Shown here: piece after piece, positions 9,991 to 17,396 of the stretch
Position numbering within the stretch: position 1 is the first letter of the stretch
Layout: every line of letters begins with the position of its first letter
Source of the DNA: Streptomyces noursei ATCC 11455
GTDB lineage: Bacteria; Actinomycetota; Actinomycetes; Streptomycetales; Streptomycetaceae
Assembly (NCBI RefSeq): GCF_001704275.1
Contig: NZ_CP011533.1
Location: forward strand, 6,324,001-6,388,000
DNA: 64,000 bases
Direction: 5' to 3'
Program-made: the position numbers and the translations under genes
Notes under the pieces: generated by a model
Told to the model about the DNA's origin: nothing
The model's database searches: none
What the model saw: the letters and a program-made list of their open reading frames with translations, nothing else

Positions 9991-11190
9991 GTGCAGACCC
10001 GGACCCTCCCCGCCGCACCTGCCGGCGGCGCACCGGCCGCCCCGCCCGATACCGGCCTGCTGACCGTGCCGGTCACGGTGCCGCAGCAGGCCGAACCCCC
10101 CGCCGCCGAACTTCTGGCCGCGGAGATCCCCCCGGAGCACCCCGACGCCCCGGACCCGACCGACGCCCCGGACCCGACCGACGCGACCGACACGACAGAC
10201 ACCGCAGACCCCACGGACACCGCAGACCCCACAGACACCGCAGACACCGCGGACCCCGCGCCCCGCCCGGACACCGGCGGCCCCTCCTCCGACCTCTTCC
10301 GCCAGTACCTCCGCGAGATCGGCCGGATCCCGCTGCTCACCGCCGCCGAGGAAGTCGACCTGGCCCGCCGCGTCGAAGCCGGCCTCTTCGCCGAGGAGAA
10401 ACTCACCCGCACCCCCGACCTCGACTCCCAACTCGCCCACGACCTCGACACGTTGGTGGTCCGCGGCCGGATCGCCAAACGCCGCCTGATCGAGTCCAAC
10501 CTGCGGCTGGTGGTCTCCGTCGCCAAACGCTACGTCGGCCGCGGCCTGACCATGCTCGACCTCGTCCAGGAGGGCAACCTCGGACTGATCCGCGCCGTCG
10601 AGAAGTTCGACTACGCCCGCGGCTACAAGTTCTCCACCTACGCGACCTGGTGGATCCGCCAGGCGATGTCCCGCGCTCTCGCCGACCAGGCCCGCACCAT
10701 CCGCGTCCCGGTCCACGTCGTCGAACTGATCAACCGCGTCGTCCGGGTCCAGCGCAGGATGCTCCAGGAACGCGGCTACGAACCCACCCCCGATGAGGTG
10801 GCCGCCCACCTCGGCCTCACCCCGGAACGCGTCACCGACGTCCTGCGGCTGGCCCGGGAACCGGTCTCGCTGCACGCCCCCGTCGGCGAGGAGGACGACG
10901 TCGCCCTCGGCGACCTCATCGAGGACGGCGACGCCGCCTCACCCGTGGAATCCGCCGCGTTCCTGCTGCTCCGCGAACACCTCGACGCGGTCCTGTCCAC
11001 CCTCGGCGAACGCGAACGCAAGGTCGTCCAGCTCCGCTACGGCCTCGCCGACGGCCGCCCCCGCACCCTGGAGGAGATAGGCCGGATCTTCGGCGTCACC
11101 CGCGAACGCATCCGGCAGATCGAATCCAAGACCCTCGGAAAACTCCGCGACCACGCCTTCGTCGACCAGCTCCGCGGCTACCTCGACTGA
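9991..11190 (+). CDS. hrdA: Principal-like RNA polymerase sigma factor (HrdA type)
   Basis: A 399-residue group 1/2 sigma-70 factor. Region 1.2 starts near residue 100 ([21 protein letters not shown]). Region 2 is complete ([31 protein letters not shown]), then region 3, then region 4.2 with [21 protein letters not shown]. The first 100 residues lack region 1.1 and contain an acidic Asp/Thr/Pro/Ala repeat (51-90). In Streptomyces the gene next to dnaG is the nonessential paralogue hrdA rather than hrdB, which guides the name. GTG 9991 is used, with GGAGG about 10 bases upstream. It is probably expressed only under particular conditions. Confidence 0.8.
   Translation: MQTRTLPAAPAGGAPAAPPDTGLLTVPVTVPQQAEPPAAELLAAEIPPEHPDAPDPTDAPDPTDATDTTDTADPTDTADPTDTADTADPAPRPDTGGPSSDLFRQYLREIGRIPLLTAAEEVDLARRVEAGLFAEEKLTRTPDLDSQLAHDLDTLVVRGRIAKRRLIESNLRLVVSVAKRYVGRGLTMLDLVQEGNLGLIRAVEKFDYARGYKFSTYATWWIRQAMSRALADQARTIRVPVHVVELINRVVRVQRRMLQERGYEPTPDEVAAHLGLTPERVTDVLRLAREPVSLHAPVGEEDDVALGDLIEDGDAASPVESAAFLLLREHLDAVLSTLGERERKVVQLRYGLADGRPRTLEEIGRIFGVTRERIRQIESKTLGKLRDHAFVDQLRGYLD
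10141..10260 (+). repeat. In-frame tandem repeat in the sigma factor N-terminus
   Basis: Two GAC-CCG-ACC-GAC-GCC-CCG-type units are followed by several 18-base units of the form GACACCGCAGACCCCACR. They encode repeated Asp-Pro-Thr-Asp and Asp-Thr-Ala-Asp. The array is in frame, so copy-number change would alter only the length of the acidic leader. Confidence 0.75.
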
Positions 11191-11212
11191 GGCCGGGCCG
11201 GTCGCCTGCGAC

Positions 11213-12682
11213 TCACCCCTCCCGCTGGAACGCCCCCGGATGGGCCTCGTCCCGCACCGCCGCGTACTGCTGCCGCACGGCCTGCCACACCGGCAGCTCC
11301 TCGCCCGGTTCGAAGACCTGGCTCGCCGCGGCCGGCCACCGCGGCGGCTCCGGATACCCCGCACCGCCGTCCCCACCGGCGGCCGGGACGGCCGTCCCGT
11401 GCGCCACCTGCCACGCCCACGCCGCCTGCCGCGCCGCGCCCAGCGCCGCGTACTCGGCCGGCTGCGGCACCACGACCTGCGCCCCGAACAACCCCGGCGC
11501 GGCCACCTGTACCGCACCCAGCTCCGCCGCCGCCCCCAGCAGGAACACCCGGCGCACCGCCACCCCCCGGGCCCGCAGCACGTCCAGCGCGTCCGCGAGC
11601 CCGCACAGCATGCCCTCCACGGCCGCCCGCGCCAGATGCTCCGGCTTCATGCTCTCCCGCCGCATCCCGTGCAACGACCCCGCGGTGTGCGGCAGATGCG
11701 GCGTCCGCTCGCCCTCCAGATACGGCAGCAGCACCATCCCGTACGCGCCCGGCGACGACTGCAGCGCCAGCTCCGAGAGCCCCGCAAGATCCGTCCCCAG
11801 CATCTCCGCGGTACCGCGCAGCACCCGCACCGCGTTGGTGGTGTGCACCACCGGCAGATGCCGCCCGGTCGCGTCGGCGAACGACGTGATCGTCCCGGAC
11901 GGGTCCGCCGGCGCCTCGTCGTGGATGGCGAACACCGACCCCGAGGCTCCCAGCGACACCACCGCGTCGCCCACCCCGACCCCCAGCCCGAAGGCGGCGG
12001 CCATGGTCTCGCCGGTCCCGGCCGAGATCAGCAGCCCCTCCGGCGTGAAACCCGCCGTCCCCGACGGCCCCAGCACCTCCGGCAGCCGCACCTGATGCCC
12101 CAGCGCCAGCTCCACCAGATCCGGCCGGTACGTGCCGGTCGCCGCCGACCAGTAGCCGGTCGCCGAGGCCCCGCCCCGGTCCGTCGTGCGCCGCGCCGGC
12201 CGGCCCAGCAACTGCCAGGCCAGCCAGTCGTGCGGCGTCATGACCTCCGCGACCCGGGCCGCGTTCGCCGGCTCGGTGCGCGCCAGCCACCGCAGCTTGG
12301 TCACCGCGTGCTGCGCCTGCGGCACCGACCCGACGGCCTGCGCCCAGGCCGCCCGCCCGCCCAGCGCGTCCACCAGGTCCGCCGCTGCGCTCTGCGCCCG
12401 CTTGTCGTTGCCCACCAGCGCCGGCCGCACCGGATTCCCGTCGGCGTCCAGCGCCACCAGCCCGTGCTGCTGCGCCGCCACACCGATCGCCTGGACGCCC
12501 TCCAGCAGCCCGTTCCCGGCGGCCTCGCCGAGCGACATCAGCCACGCCTGCGGATCGACCTCGGGCCCCTTCTCGACGGGGTGCGGCGCGTACCCCTGCC
12601 TGATGACGGCACCCGTGTCCGCATCGCAGACGACGATCCGTGTGCTCTCGGACGAACTGTCCAACCCGGCGACTATCCCCAT
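11213..12682 (-). CDS. xylB: Xylulokinase-like FGGY carbohydrate kinase
   Basis: A 489-residue sugar kinase of the FGGY family, best matching xylulokinases that make xylulose 5-phosphate. The N-terminal phosphate-1 motif is GIVAGLDSSSESTRIVV. The family blocks VDPQAWL, GVAAQQHGLVALD and VVSLGASGSVFAI and the C-terminal RVFLLGAAAELGAVQVAAP correspond to the two actin-like lobes. It is convergent with the sigma gene, with 22 bp between the stops, and stands alone with no xylose isomerase nearby. The substrate is therefore inferred from family resemblance only. Confidence 0.8.
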   Translation of the reverse strand: MGIVAGLDSSSESTRIVVCDADTGAVIRQGYAPHPVEKGPEVDPQAWLMSLGEAAGNGLLEGVQAIGVAAQQHGLVALDADGNPVRPALVGNDKRAQSAAADLVDALGGRAAWAQAVGSVPQAQHAVTKLRWLARTEPANAARVAEVMTPHDWLAWQLLGRPARRTTDRGGASATGYWSAATGTYRPDLVELALGHQVRLPEVLGPSGTAGFTPEGLLISAGTGETMAAAFGLGVGVGDAVVSLGASGSVFAIHDEAPADPSGTITSFADATGRHLPVVHTTNAVRVLRGTAEMLGTDLAGLSELALQSSPGAYGMVLLPYLEGERTPHLPHTAGSLHGMRRESMKPEHLARAAVEGMLCGLADALDVLRARGVAVRRVFLLGAAAELGAVQVAAPGLFGAQVVVPQPAEYAALGAARQAAWAWQVAHGTAVPAAGGDGGAGYPEPPRWPAAASQVFEPGEELPVWQAVRQQYAAVRDEAHPGAFQREG

Positions 12683-12749
12683 GGCCCCAGATGATGCCCC
12701 ATGAGCGCCATGGGGAGAGAGTCAGGGTTTGCCCGCCGGGACCCCGGGC

Positions 12750-13049
12750 TCATGTATTGCTGGTGCCCCAGTCGTCCTCGTCGGCCGCGCGCTGCTCCCG
12801 CAACGACCGCACCCGCTCGGCCACCGGGCCCGGCAGCCGGTCCCCGACCTTGTCGGACACCGCGGCGAACGCCTTCGACGCGGCCTGCCGCCCGCCCAGC
12901 GCGGCCGACTCCGCGGTGTTGCGGACGGCGGGATTCTGCGCGATCCGCTGGGCACTCTTGCGGAGCTGCTCGTACCGCTCCCGCCCGGCCCGGGTGCCGA
13001 GCACGTATCCCACCGCCAGTCCCGCGATGAACGTGAGCCGGTAGCGCAT
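12750..13049 (-). CDS. Small YtxH-like membrane-anchored protein
   Basis: A 99-residue protein with one N-terminal membrane segment (LTFIAGLAVGYVLGTRAG, residues 5-22). A basic, helical, Ala-rich cytoplasmic tail follows, ending in acidic residues. Small proteins with a GYVLGTRAGRERYE junction are common in actinobacteria and are grouped with YtxH-type general stress or envelope proteins. The function is unknown. ATG 13049 is the natural start directly before the membrane helix. It is divergent from the tRNA cluster. Confidence 0.7.
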   Translation of the reverse strand: MRYRLTFIAGLAVGYVLGTRAGRERYEQLRKSAQRIAQNPAVRNTAESAALGGRQAASKAFAAVSDKVGDRLPGPVAERVRSLREQRAADEDDWGTSNT

Positions 13050-13264
13050 CGCTCCACCTTTCCCTTGCCGCTCGATCCCGTCCGGTGCCGGCCGGCACCG
13101 GACGCCGGGCTGGGCACCTGCCCGCCGGCCCCGGAGCCGGCCGTGGCGACCTCCGGGGATACCGATTGGCGGAGCACCCCCCTGCTTGCGCTAATGTATG
13201 TGTCGCAGCGAGCGCCCGCCGTCCGGAGCCCCGGACAGCGATGCATTCGAGGCAAGCAGAGCAA

Positions 13265-13337
13265 TCCCCTGTAGCTCAATTGGCAGAGCAGCCGGCTGTT
13301 AACCGGCAGGTTACTGGTTCGAGTCCAGTCGGGGGAG
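13265..13337 (+). tRNA. tRNA-Asn (GTT), copy 1
   Basis: A cloverleaf of 73 nt without an encoded CCA. The acceptor TCCCCTG pairs with CGGGGGA, the anticodon stem is GCCGG/CCGGC, and the loop CTGTTAA places anticodon GTT at 13298-13300. The T loop is TTCGAGT. A possible promoter upstream is TTGGCG (13166-13171) and TAATGT (13192-13197), with an unusually long 20-base spacer. Confidence 0.95.
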
Positions 13338-13342
13338 CTCAA

Positions 13343-13415
13343 TCCCCTGTAGCTCAATTGGCAGAGCATTCGGCTGTTAACCGGAGGGTTACTGGTTCGA
13401 GTCCAGTCGGGGGAG
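13343..13415 (+). tRNA. tRNA-Asn (GTT), copy 2
   Basis: This is a second 73-nt Asn tRNA 5 bp after the first, identical except in the anticodon stem (TTCGG/CCGGA, with one T-G pair) and the first variable-loop base. The two copies are surely transcribed together. The tandem duplication is recent or under gene conversion. Confidence 0.95.
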
Positions 13416-13427
13416 CAGAGGGAACGA

Positions 13428-13451
13428 GGACCCCGGAAGGGGTCCTTTTTC
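13428..13451 (+). terminator. Intrinsic terminator after the tRNA-Asn pair
   Basis: A perfect stem GGACCCC / GGGGTCC with loop GGAA is followed directly by five T residues. It is one of the few textbook U-tract terminators in this high-GC window, and it lies 12 bp after the second Asn tRNA. Confidence 0.9.
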
Positions 13452-13565
13452 TTATGTCCGGGAACCGAACCCGGGGTGATCGAAGTCCTCTTGGGCGTGC
13501 AAGGTCGCCGGACGGCAGCCCGCACGGGCAGCAGATCGTATGAGCGGCTATGCTGCGGCAGACGG

Positions 13566-13583
13566 CGCGCACAAATGTGCGCG
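13566..13583. promoter_or_regulatory. Perfect inverted repeat in the leader of the CAT tRNA
   Basis: CGCGCACA-AA-TGTGCGCG is a perfect 8-bp inverted repeat ending 11 bp before the mature tRNA. TATGCT at 13549-13554 is a plausible -10, which would put the hairpin at the very start of the precursor. It may shape 5' processing or bind a protein. Confidence 0.5.
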
Positions 13584-13594
13584 ACGCGCCGTGA

Positions 13595-13671
13595 GGGGCG
13601 GTAGCTCAGCCGGTTAGAGCAGCGGACTCATAATCCGTCGGCCGTGGGTTCGAGTCCCACCCGCCCCACCA
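13595..13671 (+). tRNA. tRNA with CAT anticodon (elongator Met or Ile2), CCA encoded
   Basis: The acceptor GGGGCGG pairs with CCGCCCC, followed by A and an encoded CCA (13669-13671). The anticodon stem is GCGGA/TCCGT with loop CTCATAA, so the anticodon is CAT. It is not an initiator, because it has a fully paired acceptor and no three G-C run in the anticodon stem. CAT elongator-type tRNAs are either Met or, when the C is modified to lysidine by TilS, Ile for AUA codons. The sequence alone does not settle which. Confidence 0.9.
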
Positions 13672-14041
13672 CGGCAGGCCAGTGCAAGAGCGTCTGACCA
13701 GCCACATCACGGCAGCAGGGCCGCCACCTCCGGGTGGCGGCCCTCGTCGTTCCGGCCCCGAAAAAGCTCCACGGCCGCACAGGGCCGTACGAGGGACGCA
13801 CACGGGGCCGCACCGGGGCGCGGAGCCCGCGGCGCGGTCGAAGCGTGTGTGGCGACGCCAAGGCCGGCGAGGGGCCCCGAAGCATCGCGCGTGGCGTCGT
13901 CCTGCGCGCAGCCGCCGGCGCCGGTGCGGGAACTGGTCGCCGGGGGCCCGGAGTTGCGCGGCTCGTCGACCCCTCGCGCGGGAACCGAGGCCCGGGGGCG
14001 GGCCGATGGCCGTCCCCGGGCCGTCCGTGGGGCGGGTGCGC
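13672..14041. other. 370-bp spacer between the tRNA and the conflict operon
   Basis: It contains the tRNA terminator (13718-13743) and then roughly 300 bp of GC-rich sequence with no coding signal that I trust. No second copy of the tRNA 3' end was seen here or at the far edge of the neighbouring operon. Confidence 0.5.
13718..13743 (+). terminator. Hairpin terminator after the CAT tRNA
   Basis: A perfect 11-bp stem GGGCCGCCACC / GGTGGCGGCCC with a 4-base loop (TCCG). There is no T tract. Confidence 0.75.
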
Positions 14042-15832
14042 TCAGTTCCAGAGGCGGTCGAGGGCGAGTTGCAGGGTGTGCAGGCCGTCGGGGCCGCTGA
14101 GGGTCAGACGGCCGGTGGGGGAGAGCGTCAGGGCGTTGCAGCGGTACAGCAGCGGCAGGGTGCGGACGGTCCCGCTGGTGAGGTGCCAGAGGTGCAGCTC
14201 GGCGTCGTTCCAGGCGGCGGCCAGGAGCGGGCCGGCGGGGGTGTCGGCGGCGGCGAGGGCCGTGACGAGGGCCGGGCGCCGCTCCACCGGGCCCGCCATC
14301 GGTTCCCCGGAGGTCTCCCACAGGCGGATCGAGCCGTCGAGGGCGGCGCTGAAGACGAGGGTGAGGTCGTCGTCGGGCAGCCGCAGGCAGGTGACGGCGG
14401 TGACGGGGACGTCGTGCAGGCGGTGGGAGTGCGGCAGGGGCCGGTAGGCGGTCAGGGGCCACACGTGGACGGCTCCGCCGGCGTCGCCGACGACGGCCGT
14501 CGTCGACCGGCCGTCGGCGCCGAGCGCGGTGGGCCGGGAGGGCGCGGAGCCGAGCGCCGCGGTGCCGTGGTGGGCGGCGATGTGCCCCAGTACGGTGCCG
14601 GCCGGGCCCTCCTCGTCGGGGGTGAGGGGGAAGAGCGGCCCGCTGCCGTCGAACAGCAGCACCGCCTCCGGGTCGGCGGCGGCGAGGCCGAAGGGGCGGA
14701 GCCCCGCGGGGGTGGGCACCACACCGGTGCGCTCGCCGGTGCCCGCGTCGTGGCGGTGGAGCCGGCCCAGGGCGTCCGCGACGAGCAGGGAGCCGTCCCG
14801 TTGCGGGAGGTGGCAGTGGGCGGCCGCCGGGACGTCGTGGTGCGCCCAGACCGCGGTCCACAGATGCCGTTCGGCCAGCGGGCGCAGGTATTCGGTGAGG
14901 GGGGCGCTGGTGGCCAGGGCCGCGGCGTGCAGGACGGCGGCGCGGGCGAGGTCGTCGTCCGCGGAACCGGACAGGTGGGGCGCGGCGCGGTCCCAGATGG
15001 CGCGCAGGCCCGCGGGGGCGACGGTGGCCGGATCGCGGAGTGCCGCGGTGATGGCCGTGGCGGAGCCGTGGAGGAGGAAGCCGGGGTCGGCGAGCAGGGA
15101 GCCCGCCGCGGTGCCGCCGTCCTCGGTGCCGAGCACGGCGTCGAGGACGTGCTCGCGGGCGGCCGGCGGCGCCTCGTCCCACCGCGCCCTGCCGTCGGCG
15201 GTGCGCGGGACGGCGGCGAGCAGGGCCGCGGCGTCCGCGTCCGGGGCCGCCTCGGACGCGGCGGGCGGGGGCGCGGCGTCGGGCCAGGGGGCCTCGCCGA
15301 GGTCGATGACGTGGGGGTCCGTGTCGTCGAGGAGGGCGGTGGTGCCGGTCTCGGCGACGGCGCGCACGTGCGGGAGCCCCAGGAGCGGGACGAGGAGCTC
15401 GTCGACGAGCGTGCCGGGGTCCGCCGGGGCGTGGTCGGCCGGTCCGCGGCCGGCGAGGTGCAGATCGGGCAGGAGCAGCAGCAGCGGACGGGCGTCGGCG
15501 GCGACACGGTCCAGGAGGCGGTGCGGGGGCAGCGGGCCGTAGCCGAGCTGGCGGCCCAGCTCCCAGGCGACGGAGTCGGCGATGAGCCCGGCGGCGGGGA
15601 CCGTGGCGTGGACGGTGGTCCGCCGGTCGGCGCCCGCCCCGGCGAGGAACCAGGCGAGCAGATGGCTCTTGCCGCTGGTCCGGCCGCCGCGGACCAGGCA
15701 GAGCCGCGACCGCTCGCCGTCGGCCGCGGCGGCCCAGTCGAGCAGGGCCCGACCGGCCGCCGCGTGGCGGTCGTCCAGCGCCGGCCAGGCCGCCGTCTCG
15801 GGCGCCTTCTCAGGGTGTGCGGTGGTCGTCAT
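14042..15832 (-). CDS. P-loop NTPase with C-terminal WD40-like propeller, conflict operon
   Basis: A 596-residue protein. Near the N-terminus GGRTSGKS (49-56) is a Walker A motif, and LLLLLPD (about 117-123) fits Walker B. The architecture resembles small STAND-type ATPases. The second half, from roughly residue 290, is repetitive beta sequence with WD-like ends such as LDGSIRLWE and NDAELHLWHL, consistent with a beta-propeller. It is the last gene of a four-gene minus-strand operon, 23 bp after a SUKH-4-deaminase fusion gene. A sensor or chaperone role for the effector/immunity pair is an inference. No transmembrane segment is visible. Confidence 0.7.
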   Translation of the reverse strand: MTTTAHPEKAPETAAWPALDDRHAAAGRALLDWAAAADGERSRLCLVRGGRTSGKSHLLAWFLAGAGADRRTTVHATVPAAGLIADSVAWELGRQLGYGPLPPHRLLDRVAADARPLLLLLPDLHLAGRGPADHAPADPGTLVDELLVPLLGLPHVRAVAETGTTALLDDTDPHVIDLGEAPWPDAAPPPAASEAAPDADAAALLAAVPRTADGRARWDEAPPAAREHVLDAVLGTEDGGTAAGSLLADPGFLLHGSATAITAALRDPATVAPAGLRAIWDRAAPHLSGSADDDLARAAVLHAAALATSAPLTEYLRPLAERHLWTAVWAHHDVPAAAHCHLPQRDGSLLVADALGRLHRHDAGTGERTGVVPTPAGLRPFGLAAADPEAVLLFDGSGPLFPLTPDEEGPAGTVLGHIAAHHGTAALGSAPSRPTALGADGRSTTAVVGDAGGAVHVWPLTAYRPLPHSHRLHDVPVTAVTCLRLPDDDLTLVFSAALDGSIRLWETSGEPMAGPVERRPALVTALAAADTPAGPLLAAAWNDAELHLWHLTSGTVRTLPLLYRCNALTLSPTGRLTLSGPDGLHTLQLALDRLWN

Positions 15833-15855
15833 CGGCGGTTCTCCCCCTGCCGCTG

Positions 15856-16686
15856 TCACTGCTGGGCGGCCGCCTCGCGAAGGAGGCGGATCCCCTCTGC
15901 CCGGGACTCGGCGCTCTCGCCGTAGGGGAAGTTGTGGGTCAACTCGGCGTCCGGGAACATCTGGGCCAGCCACAGCGAGCAGTAGTGGCCGGGCAGGAAG
16001 CACGCCTCCAACTCCGTGTGGATCCGCGTCACCTGGGACGGCTCGACGCCCGCGCCGCGCAGCGCGGACCACAGGCTCTCCTCGGGGTGCAGGGCGATGC
16101 CGCCGGCGCGGGTCACCACCTGCTTCTCGCCGTCGTCGCCGACGTACTCGAAGGCCGCGTACCACTCCGTGCCGGCGGTGTCCCGGATGTCGTCGAGGAC
16201 CAGCGGCCACCAGTTCTCCCGGTCGGCGAAGGCCGCCGGGTCCGTGGCGCGCAGCTGCCGCTCCGCCGCGGCGAACGCCTCCGCGGCGGCCTCCGGCTGG
16301 TCGGTGCCGAGGATGACGCGCAACGCCCGGTCCAGTTCGAGCAGGCACTGGGCGAACTGCTCGGGCGAGGAGCTCACGAACCGGGGCGGCTCCTGGTAGC
16401 CGAGCAGCACCGCCCGCACCTCGCCCCCGGGGGCGGCGCAGAGCTCGTGGCCCCGGTCGGTGCCCAGGCGCGCCCACTGCCGCTGCTCCTCGCGTGCCAC
16501 CGCCGTCCCGACGGACTCCGCATAGGCGTCCAGCACGACGGGGTCGTCGGGGGAGGTGGAGAAATAGGGGCCGACCGTCCACGGGACGGCGACCTGCACC
16601 AGCCGGCGGACGCTCTCCGGGACCGCCAACGGATCGCCGGTCGCCTCCGGTCCGAACTTCCGCAGTTCACCCTCGGGCACTGTCAT
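15856..16686 (-). CDS. SUKH-4-like immunity domain fused to a nucleic-acid-deaminase-like domain
   Basis: A 276-residue two-domain protein. Residues 1-155 look like a SUKH-4 immunity fold (PWTVGPYFSTSP, LGTDRGHELCAAPGGEVRAV, VSSSPEQFAQCLLELDRAL). Residues 165-276 look like the deaminase fold of polymorphic toxins: H200-P-E202, then C229 and C236 in HTELEAC.FLPGHYC. A tail follows, THNFPYGESAESRAEG. The same blocks in the same order occur at the C-terminus of the effector two genes upstream (HSE, EREPC...DC, SHTVEYGDTAESKKKG). The catalytic and zinc-ligand positions are kept, so it may be active. ATG 16686 is 12 bp after the previous stop, with GGAG just upstream. Confidence 0.75.
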   Translation of the reverse strand: MTVPEGELRKFGPEATGDPLAVPESVRRLVQVAVPWTVGPYFSTSPDDPVVLDAYAESVGTAVAREEQRQWARLGTDRGHELCAAPGGEVRAVLLGYQEPPRFVSSSPEQFAQCLLELDRALRVILGTDQPEAAAEAFAAAERQLRATDPAAFADRENWWPLVLDDIRDTAGTEWYAAFEYVGDDGEKQVVTRAGGIALHPEESLWSALRGAGVEPSQVTRIHTELEACFLPGHYCSLWLAQMFPDAELTHNFPYGESAESRAEGIRLLREAAAQQ

Positions 16687-16698
16687 GGACGACTCCGC

Positions 16699-17328
16699 CT
16701 AACCCACCGTCTCGTATACGTCTGAGAGGACACCGTCCCACGTCGGAACGGGCCCGGCGTCCTCGGCCTCCCAGTCGGCCTCCTCCGACCAGACGGGCTC
16801 CACCCCTTCGAACGGCAGCGGGTCGGCGTTCCGCATGCGCTCCCGGAGGGACTCCGCCAGCGCCTCGGGGTCGGGCAGGTCCTCCGACACCGTGGCGTCG
16901 TAGCCGGGGCGCTCCAGTTCGAGGAGATAGAGGAAATAGAGGAAGGAGTCCAGGCTCTGATTCAGCGGACGGGCCGTGAACTCCCCGTCCGGCAGGGCGT
17001 GGACGGCACCGGAGACCGGGTCCAGCACCACCACGTCGTAGTGGATCTCACCCAGCACCAGCCACTGTGCCCAGCCCTCCGGCATGTCGTGGTACTCGGA
17101 GAAATGACTGAGCTGCGCGCACCGACGGAACCGGTCGGGGGTTTCCCCGGCGAAGAGGCCGCCGTCGAGCACGAAAAAGGAACTCCGGTCGTCCGGCAGG
17201 CCCGTGGTGGTCAGCAGCGCACGCGTGGCCACATCGATTTCCGCCGGCAGCTTCTCTTCCTCCAGCGTGACGAGTTTTTCCGGAGGGAATACCGACTCCA
17301 TCATCGACCGGTCGGTGAGCTGGGGCAT
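16699..17328 (-). CDS. SUKH-4-like immunity protein
   Basis: A 209-residue cytoplasmic protein resembling SUKH-4 immunity proteins. These have TTGLPDD near the N-terminus, then a beta-rich core (WAQWLVLGEIHYDVVVLDPVSGAVHALPDGEF) and a SLDSFLYFLYLLE helix where SUKH proteins have their conserved F..FL segment. It is strongly acidic at the C-terminus. It sits directly downstream of the deaminase effector (68 bp), the normal place of an immunity gene, so it most likely neutralises that toxin. ATG 17328 has AGGA about 8 bases upstream. Confidence 0.75.
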   Translation of the reverse strand: MPQLTDRSMMESVFPPEKLVTLEEEKLPAEIDVATRALLTTTGLPDDRSSFFVLDGGLFAGETPDRFRRCAQLSHFSEYHDMPEGWAQWLVLGEIHYDVVVLDPVSGAVHALPDGEFTARPLNQSLDSFLYFLYLLELERPGYDATVSEDLPDPEALAESLRERMRNADPLPFEGVEPVWSEEADWEAEDAGPVPTWDGVLSDVYETVG

Positions 17329-17396
17329 CTTCTGTCCTGTCGGTAAGGTGCGGGAATCCGGTGATCTTATCGGAGGCGACTTCTCTGCGTCAATCG

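Noticed and set aside
14042..16582. An 846-residue protein extending the P-loop/WD40 gene upstream
   Set aside because: The extra part is out of phase with the SUKH-4-deaminase gene and has no fold. ATG 15832 fits the operon spacing.
15856..16686. The H-x-E / C..C pattern in the SUKH-4 fusion as chance
   Set aside because: Too many further blocks agree in order with the toxin domain (pre-strand, YGxxAES tail, spacing) for chance to be the simpler view.
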